A DNA stretch of 64,000 nt from Rhizobacter sp. SG703 (GTDB lineage: Bacteria; Pseudomonadota; Gammaproteobacteria; Burkholderiales; Burkholderiaceae_C), in assembly GCF_012275445.1 (NCBI RefSeq), contig NZ_JAAZQK010000007.1:404537-468536 (forward strand), in the 5' to 3' direction. Positions within the stretch are counted from its first letter, which is position 1, and every line of letters starts with the position of its first letter. The notes beneath the pieces are model-generated. The model was not told where the DNA came from and searched no databases. It saw only the letters and a program-made list of their open reading frames with translations. Below, piece by piece: positions 44,279-55,606 of this stretch. A program made the position numbers and the translations under genes.

Positions 44279-45508
44279 TCAGAAATTGCCGAGGAACCAG
44301 TCCTTGGCGCGACCGAAAAGCGTCTTCACCGAGCCGGCCTGCTGCGCGGCCTTGATGCCGCGCGCGCGGCCGAGCCGCGCCTCCTCGAGCAGGCCCATCA
44401 CGGTGGCCGAACGGGGGCTCGCCACCATGTCGTGCAGCGAGCCGTGGTAGGTCGGGATGCCCTTGCGCACCGGCTTCAGGAAGATGTCCTCGCCCAGCTC
44501 GACCATGCCCGGCATCACCGCCGCGCCGCCGGTCAGCACGATGCCGCTGGACAGCAGCTCCTCGTAGCCGCTCTCGCGGATCACCTGGTGCACCAGCGAG
44601 AAGATCTCTTCGACGCGCGGCTCGATCACGCCGGCCAGCGCCTGGCGGCTCAGCATGCGCGGCGGGCGGTCGCCGAGGCCGGGCACCTCCAGGTTCTCGC
44701 TCGGGTCGGCCAGCAGCTGCTTGGCCACGCCGTACTCGACCTTGATCTCTTCGGCATCCTTGGTGGGCGTGCGCAGCGCCATCGCGATGTCGCTGGTGAT
44801 CAGGTCGCCGGCGATCGGGATCACCGCGGTGTGGCGGATCGCGCCGTCGGTGAAGATCGCGACGTCGGTGGTGCCGGCGCCGATGTCGACCAGCGCCACG
44901 CCGAGGTCCTTCTCGTCCTCGGTCAGCACCGCATGGCTGGACGCGCTCGGGTTCAGCACCAGCTGGTCGACTTCGAGCCCGCAGCGGCGCACGCACTTCA
45001 CGATGTTCTCGGCCGCGCTCTGCGCGCCGGTCACGATGTGCACCTTCACCTCCAGCCGGCCGCCGCTCATGCCGATCGGCTCCTTCACTTCGTGGCCGTC
45101 GATCACGAATTCCTGCGGCTCGACCAGCAGCAGCCGCTGGTCGTTCGGGATGTTGATCGCCTTCGCGGTCTCGACCACCCGCGCCACGTCGACCGGCGTG
45201 ACCTCCTTGTCGCGCACGATCACCATGCCGGTCGAGTTCTGGCCGCGGATGTGGCTGCCGGTGATGCCGGTGTAGACGCGGGTGATCTTGCAGTCGGCCA
45301 TCATCTCGGCCTCTTTCAGCGCCTGCTGGATGCTCTGCACCGTCGCGTCGATGTTGACGACCACGCCGCGCTTGAGGCCGTGGGCCGAGGCGATGCCGAG
45401 CCCGGCGACGCGCAGCTCGCCGTCGGGCAGCACCTCGGCCACCACCGCCATCACCTTCGCGGTGCCGATGTCGAGGCCGACCACCAGGTCCTTGTATTCC
45501 TTGGCCAT
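44279..45508 (-). CDS. ftsA: Cell division protein FtsA
   Basis: 409 residues, actin fold. DLVVGLDIGTAKVMAVVAEV is the phosphate 1 loop, ALVDIGAGTTDVAIFTDGAIRHT phosphate 2, and SSGIVLTGGAAVMPGMVELGE the adenosine segment. The C-terminal amphipathic membrane-targeting helix is GSVKTLFGRAKDWFLGNF. It anchors FtsZ to the inner membrane and recruits later division proteins. Sits between ftsQ (16 bases upstream) and ftsZ (159 bases downstream). Confidence 0.97.
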   Translation of the reverse strand: MAKEYKDLVVGLDIGTAKVMAVVAEVLPDGELRVAGLGIASAHGLKRGVVVNIDATVQSIQQALKEAEMMADCKITRVYTGITGSHIRGQNSTGMVIVRDKEVTPVDVARVVETAKAINIPNDQRLLLVEPQEFVIDGHEVKEPIGMSGGRLEVKVHIVTGAQSAAENIVKCVRRCGLEVDQLVLNPSASSHAVLTEDEKDLGVALVDIGAGTTDVAIFTDGAIRHTAVIPIAGDLITSDIAMALRTPTKDAEEIKVEYGVAKQLLADPSENLEVPGLGDRPPRMLSRQALAGVIEPRVEEIFSLVHQVIRESGYEELLSSGIVLTGGAAVMPGMVELGEDIFLKPVRKGIPTYHGSLHDMVASPRSATVMGLLEEARLGRARGIKAAQQAGSVKTLFGRAKDWFLGNF

Positions 45509-45524
45509 GTTCCGTGTCACCCTC

Positions 45525-46337
45525 TCATTTCCGTCTGCCGGAGGCCGGGGCCTCCAGCGTCGTGGTGATGCCCTTGAGCCGCACCGCATAGCCTTCGTTG
45601 TGGCGCAGGTCGGCATAGACCAGCGGTCGTTGGTAGCGCGCGATCACCTGCGGCAGCGTGCCGAGGAAGCGCTCGACGCGCGCCTGCATCTCGTCGTCGG
45701 TGCCGCGGCCGAGCTCGACCTCGGCACCGCTGTCGAACTCGGCGTGCCACGAGCCGCGCCCGCTCAGCGACAGCGCATCCATCGCCAGCTCCTGCCGCGC
45801 GAACAGCGGCGCGAGCCGGCGGAACATCGCGAGCACCTGGCCGGCGCTGCCGTCCGGGCCCGACAGCGTCGGCAGCCCGTCGTCCTCGACATCGCCGAGG
45901 TTGGCCTCGAACACCTCGCCCTCGGTGTTGACCAGCTTGTCGCCGCCCTCGTCCTGAGACCACAGCGCCGCGGCGCGGTGTTCCTGCAGTTGCACCGCGA
46001 GCCGGTTCGGCCACACGCGGCGCACGATCGCATGGCGCACCCAAGGCACCGACTCGAAGGCCCGCTGGCCGCGCGCCAGGTCGAGCGTGAAGAAGTTGCC
46101 GGCCAGCTGCGGCAGCGCGTTGGCGCGGATCGTCGAGACGCTGTTGCGCGCGAGATCGCCCTCGACCCGGATCGCACGGATCGCGAACACCGGCTGGCGC
46201 GACAGCCACAGCATCAGCAGCGCCGCGAAGATCGCCGCGGCCAGCAGGAACAGCGCCGACGCGCTGGCGTTGAGCAGGCGCACGTCCACCGGCAGCTCGG
46301 CGGCCGGTGTGCGGTGGAGTGCGGTGCTGTGGCGCAT
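45525..46337 (-). CDS. ftsQ: Cell division protein FtsQ
   Basis: 270 residues: short cytosolic N-terminus, a single membrane helix (ASALFLLAAAIFAALLMLWLSRQPVF), a POTRA domain (AIRAIRVEGDLARNSVSTIRANALPQLAGNFFTLDLARGQRAFESVPWVRHAIVRRVWPNRLAVQLQEHRAAALW) and the FtsQ beta domain. It bridges early and late divisome proteins with FtsL/FtsB in the periplasm. Only 7 bases separate it from ddl. Confidence 0.95.
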   Translation of the reverse strand: MRHSTALHRTPAAELPVDVRLLNASASALFLLAAAIFAALLMLWLSRQPVFAIRAIRVEGDLARNSVSTIRANALPQLAGNFFTLDLARGQRAFESVPWVRHAIVRRVWPNRLAVQLQEHRAAALWSQDEGGDKLVNTEGEVFEANLGDVEDDGLPTLSGPDGSAGQVLAMFRRLAPLFARQELAMDALSLSGRGSWHAEFDSGAEVELGRGTDDEMQARVERFLGTLPQVIARYQRPLVYADLRHNEGYAVRLKGITTTLEAPASGRRK

Positions 46338-46344
46338 GCAGCGG

Positions 46345-47322
46345 TCAGGTGCGGTGGCTGTCCAGCGTCGCGAGCGACGCCAGGTGCATGCACAGTTGCT
46401 CGTAGCTGATGCCGGCCGCCTTGGCCGACATCGGCACCAGCGAGTGCGAGGTCATGCCCGGCGAGGTGTTCATCTCGAGCAGGAAGGGCCGGTTGTCGCT
46501 CTTGCGGATCATCAGGTCGGCACGGCCCCAGCCGCGGCAACCCAGCGTGCGGAAGGCCTGCACGACGATGCGCTGGATCTCGGCTTCCAGCGCGGCATCG
46601 AGCCCGCTCGGCACGTGGTACTTGACGACGTCGGTGAAGTACTTGTTCTGGTAGTCGTAGGCCCCCTCGGGCGCGGCGATGCGGATCACCGGCAGCGCCT
46701 GCGCGCCGGCGCCCTGGCCGAGCACCGGGCAGGTCACCTCGGCGCCGTCGATGAACTCCTCGCACAGCACGTCGGGGTCGTACTTCGCCGACAGCGCGAC
46801 CGCATCGGCCATGTCGGAATAACCCTGCACCTTGCTGACGCCGATCGACGAGCCTTCGCGCGGCGGCTTCACGATCAGCGGCAGCCCGAGCTCGTCGGGC
46901 ACCGCCTGCACCTGCGCGCGGTCCTGGCGATCGGGCGCGAGCCACACATAGCGCGGCGTCGGCAGCCCGTCGGCCAGCCAGATGCGCTTGGTCATCACCT
47001 TGTCCATCGCGATCGCCGAAGCCATCACGCCGGAGCCGGTGTACGGCACGCCCAGCAGTTCGAGCGCGCCCTGCACCGTGCCGTCTTCGCCATGTCGGCC
47101 GTGCAGCGCGATGAAGCAGCGGGCGAAGCCGTCGTGCTTCAGGTCGGCGAGTTCGCGCTCGGCCGGGTCGAACGCATGCGCGTCGACGCCCTGCGACCGC
47201 AGCGCGGCCAGCACGCCGCCGCCGGACAGCAGCGAGATCTCGCGCTCGGCGGAGCTGCCGCCCATCAGCACGGCGACCTTGCCGAGCGATGCCGGATCGA
47301 CGGGATTCAACGGGCTGACCAT
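46345..47322 (-). CDS. ddl: D-alanine--D-alanine ligase
   Basis: 325 residues, ATP-grasp fold. [89 protein letters not shown] and [38 protein letters not shown] are the standard DdlB motifs. It makes the D-Ala-D-Ala dipeptide used by MurF. Its ATG overlaps the stop of murC. Being in the dcw cluster between murC and ftsQ, it corresponds to ddlB. Confidence 0.97.
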   Translation of the reverse strand: MVSPLNPVDPASLGKVAVLMGGSSAEREISLLSGGGVLAALRSQGVDAHAFDPAERELADLKHDGFARCFIALHGRHGEDGTVQGALELLGVPYTGSGVMASAIAMDKVMTKRIWLADGLPTPRYVWLAPDRQDRAQVQAVPDELGLPLIVKPPREGSSIGVSKVQGYSDMADAVALSAKYDPDVLCEEFIDGAEVTCPVLGQGAGAQALPVIRIAAPEGAYDYQNKYFTDVVKYHVPSGLDAALEAEIQRIVVQAFRTLGCRGWGRADLMIRKSDNRPFLLEMNTSPGMTSHSLVPMSAKAAGISYEQLCMHLASLATLDSHRT

Positions 47323-48740
47323 CACACGCCCTCCTTCAACAGTTCGAGCACCTGGCCCGGAACGGCGCCGATCGAGCCGGCGCCCATCGCGATCACGACA
47401 TCGCCGTCGCGGGCCTGCGACGCGATGGCCTCGGGCATCTGCGCGATCTCGTCGACGAAGATCGGATCGACCTTGCCGGCCACGCGCAGCGCGCGCGCCA
47501 GCGAACGGCCGTCGGCGGCGACGATCGGCGCCTCGCCGGCGGCATACACCTCGGCCAGCAGCACCGCGTCGGCGCTGCCCATCACCTTGACGAAATCCTC
47601 GAAGCAGTCGCGCGTGCGGGTGTAGCGGTGCGGCTGGAACGCGATCACCAGGCGCCGGCCGGGGAAGGCGCCGCGCGCCGCCGCGATCACCGCGGCCATC
47701 TCGACCGGGTGGTGGCCGTAGTCGTCGATCAGCGTGAAGTGGCCGCCGCCGTTGGTGCTGCGAACGGCCGGGTCGCCATAGCGCTGGAAGCGGCGGCCGA
47801 CGCCGTGGAACTCGGCCAGCGCCTTCACCAGCGGCGCGTCCGGCAGCTCCAGCTCGGTGGACACCGCCACCGCCGCGAGCGCGTTCAGCACGTTGTGCTC
47901 GCCCGGCAGGTTCAGCGTGATCGCCAGGTCCGGCAGCACGACGCCGTTGCGGCGCTGCACCGTGAAGCGCATCTGCCCGCCGGGCAGCGCCTGCACGTCG
48001 ACCGCGCGCACCTGCACGTCCGGGCCGAGCCCGTAGGTGATCACCGGGCGCGAGACCATCGGGATGATCGAACGCACGCCGGGGTCGTCGCCGCACAGGA
48101 TGGCCGCGCCGTAGAACGGCATGCGGTGCAGGAACTCGACGAACGCGGCCTTCAGCTTCGCGAAGTCGTGCCCGTAGGTGTCCATGTGGTCGGCATCGAT
48201 GTTCGTGACGACCGACAGCACCGGCAGCAGGTTCAGGAACGACGCGTCCGACTCGTCGGCCTCGACGACGATGTAGTCGCCCGAGCCGAGCCGCGAGTTC
48301 GCGCCGGCGGCGTTCAGCCTGCCGCCGATCACGAAGGTCGGGTCGACGCCGGCTTCGGCCAGCACGCTGGTCACCAGCGAGGTGGTGGTCGTCTTGCCGT
48401 GCGTGCCGGCGATCGCGATGCCCTGCTTCAGGCGCATCAGCTCGGCCAGCATCACCGCGCGCGGCACCACCGGGACGCGCTTGCCGCGCGCAGCGATCAC
48501 CTCGGGGTTGTCGCCCTTCACCGCGGTGGACGTGACCACCGCTTCGGCGCCGGCGATGTGCGACGCGTCATGGCCGACGAACACGCGGATGCCGAGCGAG
48601 GCCAGGCGCTGCGTGGTGGCGCCGTCGCTCTGGTCGGAGCCGGAGACGGTGTAGCCGAGGTTGTGCAGGATCTCGGCGATGCCGCTCATGCCGGCGCCGC
48701 CGACGCCGACGAAATGGATGTGCTTCACCGCATGTTTCAT
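47322..48740 (-). CDS. murC: UDP-N-acetylmuramate--L-alanine ligase
   Basis: 472 residues, Mur ligase. N-terminal [33 protein letters not shown] loop [45 protein letters not shown] and the C-terminal [19 protein letters not shown] identify MurC. It adds L-Ala to UDP-MurNAc in the cytosol. Overlaps murG by 4 bases (ATGA) at its start and ddl at its end. Confidence 0.97.
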   Translation of the reverse strand: MKHAVKHIHFVGVGGAGMSGIAEILHNLGYTVSGSDQSDGATTQRLASLGIRVFVGHDASHIAGAEAVVTSTAVKGDNPEVIAARGKRVPVVPRAVMLAELMRLKQGIAIAGTHGKTTTTSLVTSVLAEAGVDPTFVIGGRLNAAGANSRLGSGDYIVVEADESDASFLNLLPVLSVVTNIDADHMDTYGHDFAKLKAAFVEFLHRMPFYGAAILCGDDPGVRSIIPMVSRPVITYGLGPDVQVRAVDVQALPGGQMRFTVQRRNGVVLPDLAITLNLPGEHNVLNALAAVAVSTELELPDAPLVKALAEFHGVGRRFQRYGDPAVRSTNGGGHFTLIDDYGHHPVEMAAVIAAARGAFPGRRLVIAFQPHRYTRTRDCFEDFVKVMGSADAVLLAEVYAAGEAPIVAADGRSLARALRVAGKVDPIFVDEIAQMPEAIASQARDGDVVIAMGAGSIGAVPGQVLELLKEGV

Positions 48741-49810
48741 GCGACCAGCCTTTCGAGTTCATTCGCCACGCGCGCGGCGGCGTGGGGTCGGGCGAGGGCT
48801 CGCGCCTTCGTCGCCATCGTGTTCAGTGCCTCGCGCGTCAGGCCGCTCAGCAGGTCGGCCAGGCGCTGCGGCGTCAGGTCGGCCTGCGGCAGGTGAATGC
48901 CGGCACCGTGCCCGGCCATCCACGCGGCGTTGTCGCGCTGGTGGCTGGTGGTGCTGACGACCAGCGGCACCATCACGCTCGCGACGCCGGCGGCGCACAG
49001 CTCGCTGACCGTCACCGCGCCGGCGCGGCAGACGATCAGGTCGCAGGCGGCGAGGCGCGCGGCCATGTCGTCGATGAAGGGCAGCACCTCGGCGTCGAGC
49101 CCGGCCGATGCGTAGGCCGCCAGCACGGTGTCGAGCTGCGCGGCGCCAGTCTGGTGCGTCACGCGCGGACGCGCATCGGCCGGCAGCAGCGCGAGCGCCT
49201 GCGGCAGCGTGTCGTTCAGCGCCTTCGCGCCGAGGCTGCCGCCGACCACCAGCACCTGCAGCGGGCCGCTGCGGCCGGCGAAGCGTTCGGCCGGCGGCGG
49301 CAGCGATTCGATCTCGGCGCGCACCGGGTTGCCGGTCACGACACCGAGCTTCGTCTTGTGCGCCGCGTCGCCGTCGAAGCCGAACGCGATGCGATCGGCC
49401 ACCGCCAGCAGGCTCTTGTTGCTCATCAGCAGCGAGGCGTCGGCATTGACCAGCATCAGCGGCTTGCCGAGCAGCGAGGCCATCAGCCCGCCCGGGAAGC
49501 AGACGTAGCCGCCCATGCCGAGCACCGCATTCGCGCGGCGGCGGCGCAGGATCTGCAGGCAGCTCCAGAACGCGCCGAGCAGCCGCAGCCCGCCGGTCAG
49601 CGTGTGCAGCAGGCCCTTGCCGCGCAGGCCACTGAAGGTGATCGCATCCATCGGGATGCCGCTCGGCGGCACCAGCCGGTTCTCCATGCCGTGCGTGGTG
49701 CCGAGCCAGCTGACCGACCAGCCGCGGCCCTGCATCTCGCGCGCGACCGCGAGGCCCGGGATGATGTGGCCGCCGGTGCCGGCGGCCATCACGACCAGGT
49801 GCCTGCTCAT
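48737..49810 (-). CDS. murG: UDP-GlcNAc: lipid I GlcNAc transferase MurG
   Basis: 357 residues, GT-B fold (GT28). It opens [34 protein letters not shown] (glycine loop) and continues [73 protein letters not shown]. It converts lipid I to lipid II on the inner face of the membrane. Four-base overlaps join it to ftsW and murC. Confidence 0.97.
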   Translation of the reverse strand: MSRHLVVMAAGTGGHIIPGLAVAREMQGRGWSVSWLGTTHGMENRLVPPSGIPMDAITFSGLRGKGLLHTLTGGLRLLGAFWSCLQILRRRRANAVLGMGGYVCFPGGLMASLLGKPLMLVNADASLLMSNKSLLAVADRIAFGFDGDAAHKTKLGVVTGNPVRAEIESLPPPAERFAGRSGPLQVLVVGGSLGAKALNDTLPQALALLPADARPRVTHQTGAAQLDTVLAAYASAGLDAEVLPFIDDMAARLAACDLIVCRAGAVTVSELCAAGVASVMVPLVVSTTSHQRDNAAWMAGHGAGIHLPQADLTPQRLADLLSGLTREALNTMATKARALARPHAAARVANELERLVA

Positions 49811-51066
49811 GCCCGCCCCCCGCGCATCATCTGCCGGTTCTCGATGTCGATGCGCACCACGATCGCCAGCGCGATCAGGTTCATCAGGATGGCCGAGCCG
49901 CCATAGCTCATCAGCGGCAGCGTCAGCCCCTTGGTCGGCAGCACGCCCAGGTTCACGCCCATGTTGATGAAGGCCTGCCCACCCATCCAGATGCCGATGC
50001 CCTGCGCGAACAGGCCGGCGAACACCCGGTCGAGCGCGACCGCCTGGCGGCCGATGTGGAACACCCGGCGCGACAGCCAGAAGAAGGCCGCGATCACGCA
50101 GGCCACGCCGATGAAGCCGAGCTCCTCGCCGATCACCGCCAGCAGGAAGTCGGTGTGCGCCTCCGGCAGGTAGTGCAGCTTCTCGACGCTGGAACCCAGC
50201 CCCTGCCCCAGCACCTCGCCGCGGCCGAACGCGATCAGCGAGTGCGACAGCTGGTAGGCCTTGCCGAGCGTGTACTTCTCGTCCCACGGGTTCAGGTACG
50301 CGAAGATCCGCTCGCGCCGCCATTCGCTGAAGGTGATCATCAGCACGAACGCGCCGACCAGCACCGCGGTGATCAGGAAGAACATCCGGCCGTTGACGCC
50401 GCCGAGGAACAGGATGCCCATCGCGATCGCCGCGATCACCATGAAGGCGCCCATGTCCGGCTCGGCCAGCAGCAACAGGCCCACCACCGCGACCGAGATC
50501 GCCATCGGCATCACCGCGCGGAAGAAGTTCTCCTTCACCTCCATCTTGCGCACCATGTAGTTGGCGGCATACAGCGCGATTGCCAGCTTGGCCAGCTCCG
50601 ACGGCTGGAAGTTGGTGATGACCAGCGGTATCCAGCGCCGCGCCCCGTTGACGCCCTTGCCGATGTGCGGGATCAGCACCAGCACCAGCAGCAGCAGCGA
50701 GGCCGCGAACAGCCACGGCGCGCACTTCTCCCACAGGCTGACCGGCAGCTGCACCACCACCACCGCGGCGACCAGCGCGACGACGATCGACACGATGTGC
50801 CGCACCAGGAAGTGCGTCGGCGCGTAGCGGGTGAACTTCGGGTTGTCCGGCAGCGCGACCGAGGCCGAATACACCATCACCATGCCGAGCGCGAGCAGCG
50901 CCACCACCACCCACACCAGCGGCTGGTCGAAGCCCTGCAGTTGCACCGGCTTGTTCGCCGATGCACCCGTCCAGTCGCGGATCGGCACCGACGCGTCGCG
51001 CTTGAACAGCGCGCGCACGCGCTCCTTCAGCGCGTCGAATCCGGAGCGGGCGGTCAGCGTGCTCAT
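49807..51066 (-). CDS. ftsW: SEDS peptidoglycan polymerase FtsW
   Basis: 419 residues, about ten membrane helices after a 40-residue cytosolic start. Family segments: [135 protein letters not shown] and [33 protein letters not shown] (as [12 protein letters not shown]). It polymerises septal glycan with FtsI. Overlaps murD by 4 bases. Confidence 0.97.
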   Translation of the reverse strand: MSTLTARSGFDALKERVRALFKRDASVPIRDWTGASANKPVQLQGFDQPLVWVVVALLALGMVMVYSASVALPDNPKFTRYAPTHFLVRHIVSIVVALVAAVVVVQLPVSLWEKCAPWLFAASLLLLVLVLIPHIGKGVNGARRWIPLVITNFQPSELAKLAIALYAANYMVRKMEVKENFFRAVMPMAISVAVVGLLLLAEPDMGAFMVIAAIAMGILFLGGVNGRMFFLITAVLVGAFVLMITFSEWRRERIFAYLNPWDEKYTLGKAYQLSHSLIAFGRGEVLGQGLGSSVEKLHYLPEAHTDFLLAVIGEELGFIGVACVIAAFFWLSRRVFHIGRQAVALDRVFAGLFAQGIGIWMGGQAFINMGVNLGVLPTKGLTLPLMSYGGSAILMNLIALAIVVRIDIENRQMMRGGRA

Positions 51067-52955
51067 GCCTGGCTGCCCCCTTCCGCGGCGATCGCCCGCA
51101 CCTCGTCGCAGAACACCTGCGCGCGGTGCGCGTAGTTGCGGAACATGTCCAGGCTCGCGCAGGCCGGGCTCAGCAGCACCGCGTCGCCGGGGTGGGCGCG
51201 AGTGAAGGCCCAGCGCGTCGCCGCCTGCAGCGTCTCGTGGCGCTCGATCGCGATGCCGGCGCCCTGCAGCGCCTGCTCGATCGCCGCGGCATCGCGGCCG
51301 ATGGTCGCCACCGCGCGCACCTGCTGGCGCACCGGCGCGAGCAGCGGGCCGAAGTCCTGTCCCTTGCCGTCGCCGCCTAGGATCATCACCAGCTGGCCCG
51401 GCGCCTTGTCGGCACCGAGCCCGTTGATCGCCGCGACCGTCGCGCCGACGTTCGTGCCCTTGCTGTCGTCATAGGCCTCGACGCCATCGACCAGCGCGAC
51501 GAACTCGACGCGGTGCGGCTCGCCGGCGTATTCGCGCAGCCCGTGCAGCATCGGCGCGAGCGGGCAGCCGATGGCCGTCGCCAGCGCGAGCGCCGCCAGC
51601 GCGTTGGCTGCGTTGTGGCGGCCGCGCACGCGCAGCGCATCGGCGGGCATCAGCCGCTGGATGTGCAGCTCTTCCTCTTCGACTGCCGCCTTGCCGCGGC
51701 CCTTGGGCTTCGCGGTCTCGTCGGCCTCCATCGCGCGCACCAGCCAGGCCATGCCGTTCTGCTGCACCAGGCCGAAGTCGCCCGGGCGCTTCGGCGCGTC
51801 GAGGCCGAAGCGCACCACGTGGCGTTCGACCGGCTTCGCGAAGCGCCCCTTGCCCGGGACGGGCGCCGGCACCATCGCCTCGACCGCCGGGTCGTCGCGG
51901 TTGATCACCATCACCGCGGTCTTGCCGAAGATGCGCGCCTTCGCGGCGGCATAGGCCTTCATGTCGCCATGCCAGTCGAGGTGGTCCTGCGTGACGTTCA
52001 GCACCGTCGCGGCGCCGGGCTCGAAGCCCTGCACGCCGTCGAGCTGGAAGCTGGACAGTTCGAGCACCCAGACCTCGGGCAGCGCCTCGAACACCGGGCC
52101 GGGCGGCGGCGGCGGGATCAGGTGCGGCGGCGGGCCGCCGCCCATCGGCATCTCGACGTCTTCCGGCGGCAGCACCGCGATCTCGTCGACCGCGGCATCG
52201 AGCACGTCGTCGGCGACCGGTTCCGGGCCGACCTCGACCGACGCGACATCGTCGGCCGACGCATCGGCGCCGGCGCTGACGACCTCGACCGGCAACGCCT
52301 CGGGCAGGGTTTCGGAGATCGCCTCGACGGCGTCCTCCATCACCGCATCGGCGACCGGTTCCGCCGACGGCACGGCTTCCGACCCTTGCGCAACATCATC
52401 GAGCGCGGCGTCGTCCGGCAGTTGCTCGACCAGCGGCGCCGGCTCGGCGTCCAGCGCCTCGGCCAGCGTCTGCAGCATCGTCGGGCCGATGTTGCCGGCG
52501 GTCGCGACGCGGCGGCCGGCACGGGCGATCAGCTGCGACGCCATCGCAGTCGTCGTCGTCTTCCCGTTGGTGCCGGTGATCGCGATCACGCCGGGCGCAT
52601 AGCCGCGCGCGGCCTTCAGGTCGGCGAGCGCGCGGGCGAACAGGTCGAGCTCGCCCTGCACCGGCACGCCGGTGTCGAAGGCCAGCTTCAGCAGCGGCTC
52701 CACGCGCGGATCGCGCGGGCCGAGACCCGGGCTCTTCAGAACCAGGTGCACGCCCTGCAACTGCTCGGTACCGAGCGCGCCGCCGAGCAGCACCGCGGCC
52801 GGCACGTGCTCGGCCAGTGCCGCCGCGTGCGGCGGGTTCTCGCGCGAATCCCACACCCGCACCTGCGCACCGAAGCGGGCGCACCAGCGCGCCATCGCGA
52901 GCCCGGATTCCCCGAGCCCCAGCACCAGCACATGGAGGTTCTGCAAGTGGTTCAT
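51063..52955 (-). CDS. murD: UDP-N-acetylmuramoyl-L-alanine--D-glutamate ligase with a large acidic insertion
   Basis: 630 residues; MurD is normally about 440-500. N-terminal Rossmann domain ([19 protein letters not shown]), ATP loop [14 protein letters not shown] (about 125-138), GNIGPTML (154-161), [48 protein letters not shown] (296-343), and the C-terminal [18 protein letters not shown] and [21 protein letters not shown] are all intact, so the enzyme should be active. Between GNIGPTML and [10 protein letters not shown], where relatives have about 10-20 residues, lie roughly 120 extra residues (about 171-290) rich in Ala, Val, Asp, Glu and Pro, ending in [14 protein letters not shown] smaller Lys/Glu-rich insert ([14 protein letters not shown]) follows later. 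Part of the dcw operon with 4-base overlap to ftsW and 7 bases from mraY. Confidence 0.95.
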   Translation of the reverse strand: MNHLQNLHVLVLGLGESGLAMARWCARFGAQVRVWDSRENPPHAAALAEHVPAAVLLGGALGTEQLQGVHLVLKSPGLGPRDPRVEPLLKLAFDTGVPVQGELDLFARALADLKAARGYAPGVIAITGTNGKTTTTAMASQLIARAGRRVATAGNIGPTMLQTLAEALDAEPAPLVEQLPDDAALDDVAQGSEAVPSAEPVADAVMEDAVEAISETLPEALPVEVVSAGADASADDVASVEVGPEPVADDVLDAAVDEIAVLPPEDVEMPMGGGPPPHLIPPPPPGPVFEALPEVWVLELSSFQLDGVQGFEPGAATVLNVTQDHLDWHGDMKAYAAAKARIFGKTAVMVINRDDPAVEAMVPAPVPGKGRFAKPVERHVVRFGLDAPKRPGDFGLVQQNGMAWLVRAMEADETAKPKGRGKAAVEEEELHIQRLMPADALRVRGRHNAANALAALALATAIGCPLAPMLHGLREYAGEPHRVEFVALVDGVEAYDDSKGTNVGATVAAINGLGADKAPGQLVMILGGDGKGQDFGPLLAPVRQQVRAVATIGRDAAAIEQALQGAGIAIERHETLQAATRWAFTRAHPGDAVLLSPACASLDMFRNYAHRAQVFCDEVRAIAAEGGSQA

Positions 52956-52962
52956 CGGGCGT

Positions 52963-54144
52963 TCACCGCAGTTTCAGGCTGGCCAGCCCGACCAGGCACA
53001 GCAGCATCGTGATGATCCAGAAGCGCACGACGACCTGCGTCTCCTTCCAGCCCGACTTCTCGAAGTGGTGGTGCAGCGGCGCCATCTTGAAGATGCGCCG
53101 GCCCTCGCCGAAGCGCGCCTTCGTGAACTTGAACCAGGCCACCTGCAGCATCACCGACAGCGCCTCGGCGACGAAGATGCCGCCCATGATCGCCAGCACG
53201 ATCTCCTGCCGCGTGATCACCGCGATGGTGCCGAGCGCGCCACCCAGCGACAGCGCGCCGACGTCGCCCATGAAGACCTGCGCCGGGTGGGTGTTGAACC
53301 ACAGGAACGCCAGCCCCGCACCGGCCATCGCCGAGCAGAAGATCAGCAGTTCGCCCGAACCGGGGATGTACGGGAACAGCAGGTACTTCGAGTAGACCGA
53401 GCTGCCGGTGACGTACGCGAACACGCCCAGCGCCGAGCCGACCATCACGACCGGCATGATCGCCAGGCCGTCGAGCCCGTCGGTGAAGTTCACCGCGTTG
53501 CTGCTGCCGACGATCACCAGGTAGGTCAGGATGATGAAGCCGAACACGCCGAGCGGGTAGCTGATGCTCTTGAAGAACGGCACCATCAGGTCGGCCTTCG
53601 GCGGCAGGTCGTTCGAGAAGCCGCTCTGCACCCAGCGCAGGAACAGCTCCAGCACGCGCAGGTTCGAGGTCTCCGACACGCTGAACGCGAGGTACAGCGC
53701 CGCCACCAGCCCGATCAGCGACTGCCAGACATATTTCTCGCGCGAGCGCATGCCCTCGGGGTTCTTGTGCACCACCTTGCGCCAGTCGTCGACCCAGCCG
53801 ATCGCGCCAAAGCCGAGCGTCACCAGCATCACGATCCAGACGAAGCGGTTGCTCCAGTCGAACCACAGCAGCGTCGAGATGCCGATGCCCAGCAGGATCA
53901 GCACGCCGCCCATCGTCGGCGTGCCGCTCTTGGCCAGGTGCGACTGCACGCCGTACTCGCGGATCGGCTGGCCGATCTTCAGCGCGGCCAGCCGGCGGAT
54001 CACCATCGGGCCGAACGCGAGCCCGATCAGCAGCGCGGTCATCGCCGCCAGCACCGCCCGCATCGTCAGGTACTGGAACACCCGCAGGAACCCGAGCTGG
54101 TCGGGGTAGGCACCCTGCAACCACTGGGCAAGACTAAGCAGCAT
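52963..54144 (-). CDS. mraY: Phospho-N-acetylmuramoyl-pentapeptide transferase MraY
   Basis: 393 residues, ten membrane helices. Diagnostic: [51 protein letters not shown] (catalytic Asp pair), [21 protein letters not shown] and [35 protein letters not shown], with [13 protein letters not shown] near the C-terminus. It makes lipid I from UDP-MurNAc-pentapeptide and undecaprenyl phosphate. Its start lies inside the last 11 bases of murF. Confidence 0.97.
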   Translation of the reverse strand: MLLSLAQWLQGAYPDQLGFLRVFQYLTMRAVLAAMTALLIGLAFGPMVIRRLAALKIGQPIREYGVQSHLAKSGTPTMGGVLILLGIGISTLLWFDWSNRFVWIVMLVTLGFGAIGWVDDWRKVVHKNPEGMRSREKYVWQSLIGLVAALYLAFSVSETSNLRVLELFLRWVQSGFSNDLPPKADLMVPFFKSISYPLGVFGFIILTYLVIVGSSNAVNFTDGLDGLAIMPVVMVGSALGVFAYVTGSSVYSKYLLFPYIPGSGELLIFCSAMAGAGLAFLWFNTHPAQVFMGDVGALSLGGALGTIAVITRQEIVLAIMGGIFVAEALSVMLQVAWFKFTKARFGEGRRIFKMAPLHHHFEKSGWKETQVVVRFWIITMLLCLVGLASLKLR

Positions 54145-55606
54145 CGTTCGGTCCTTTGGCGTTGCCAGGTGAACCCGACAACCCCCGCTGGGGGGCAGGG
54201 GAACTTGGGAGCGGCCCGGCGTTCCCCTCGGCGCCGCTGCGCTGCAGCGCGGCCACCACCTGTTCCATCTTCATGAAGCGCGAGCCCTTCACCAGCACCG
54301 CGGCGCAGGCGGGGGCTTCCGGCAGCGCGGCGATCAGCGCGGCCACGTCGCCGAAGTGGCGCGCGCCGGCGAAGGCCCCGGCCGCATGGCGGCTCAGCGT
54401 GCCGGCGGTCCACAGCGATTCGATGCCGCGCGCCTGCGCGTACGCGCCGATCTCGCGGTGGAATTCCGGGCCCTGGTCGCCGACCTCGCCCATGTCGCCC
54501 AGCAGCAGCCAGCGCGGGCCGGGCAGTTGCGCCAGCACCTCGATCGCGGCGCGCGCCGAATCGGGGTTCGCGTTGTAGGTGTCGTCGACCAGCGTGACCG
54601 GCTGACCATGCACCTGCGCCGTCTTCAGCTGCGAGCGGCCCTTGACCGGCTCGAACGCCGCCAGCCCCTGCGCGATCGATTCGAGCGGGCAACCGGCGGC
54701 CAGCGCGCAGGCGGTGACGGCCAGCGCGTTCTTCACGTTGTGGCGACCCGCGATGCGCAGGTCGGCCGCATGGAAGCCGGCCGGCGTGTGCAGCATCAGC
54801 GACCAGTGGTCGTCCAGCCATTCGGCGTCGCAGGTCACGTCGGCCGCGCCGTGCAGCGCGAAGGTCAGCGTCGGGCGCGACGCGGCCAGCGCATGCCAGA
54901 CCGGTGCGTAGTCGTCGTCGGCCGGGAACACCGCGACGCCGGTCGGCGGCAGCGCCTCGATCACCGTGCCGTTCTCGCGCGCCACCGCCTCGACGGTGGC
55001 CATGAACTCCTGGTGCTCGCGCTGCGCGTTGTTGACCAGCGCGACGGTCGGCGCGGTCATCGCGGCCAGCGCGGCGATCTCGCCCGGGTGGTTCATGCCG
55101 AGCTCGACCACGCCGGCGCGGTGCCAGCAGGTGTCGTCCTGGCGCAGCCGCAGCAGCGTCAACGGCACGCCGATGTCGTTGTTGAAGTTGCCCTGCGTCG
55201 AGAACGCCGATTCGCCGAGCCAGGCGCGCAGCACCGAGGCCAGCATCTGCGTGACGGTGGTCTTGCCGTTGCTGCCGGTCACCGCGATCAGCGGCAACGC
55301 GCAATGCGCGCGCCACGCGGCGGCCAGCTGGCCGAGCGCGGCCTTGCTGTCGGCCACCAGCAGGCCGGGCAGGCCGCTGCCATCGGCGACGAGGCCGCGT
55401 TCGGCGATGGCCGCGACCGCGCCGGCTTCCCGCGCCTGCGCAAGGAAGTCGTGCGCATCGAAGCGCTCGCCGCGCAGCGCGACGAACAGGTCGCCCGGCT
55501 GCAGCGTGCGGGTGTCGGAATGCACCCGCGCGATCGGCACGGCGCCGTCGCCGACCAGCGTCGAGCTGGGCAGCATCGCGTGGGCTTGCGAGAGCGTCAT
55601 CATCAT
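54134..55606 (-). CDS. murF: UDP-N-acetylmuramoyl-tripeptide--D-alanyl-D-alanine ligase
   Basis: 490 residues. [31 protein letters not shown] loop [92 protein letters not shown] and [23 protein letters not shown] are MurF motifs. It adds D-Ala-D-Ala. ATG 55606 overlaps the murE stop. The last 30 or so residues ([20 protein letters not shown]...) are Pro/Gly/Ser-rich and encoded by a GC-rich palindrome-containing sequence (about 54166-54229); they look like readthrough into an intergenic repeat rather than enzyme. Confidence 0.96.
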   Translation of the reverse strand: MMMTLSQAHAMLPSSTLVGDGAVPIARVHSDTRTLQPGDLFVALRGERFDAHDFLAQAREAGAVAAIAERGLVADGSGLPGLLVADSKAALGQLAAAWRAHCALPLIAVTGSNGKTTVTQMLASVLRAWLGESAFSTQGNFNNDIGVPLTLLRLRQDDTCWHRAGVVELGMNHPGEIAALAAMTAPTVALVNNAQREHQEFMATVEAVARENGTVIEALPPTGVAVFPADDDYAPVWHALAASRPTLTFALHGAADVTCDAEWLDDHWSLMLHTPAGFHAADLRIAGRHNVKNALAVTACALAAGCPLESIAQGLAAFEPVKGRSQLKTAQVHGQPVTLVDDTYNANPDSARAAIEVLAQLPGPRWLLLGDMGEVGDQGPEFHREIGAYAQARGIESLWTAGTLSRHAAGAFAGARHFGDVAALIAALPEAPACAAVLVKGSRFMKMEQVVAALQRSGAEGNAGPLPSSPAPQRGLSGSPGNAKGPNDAA

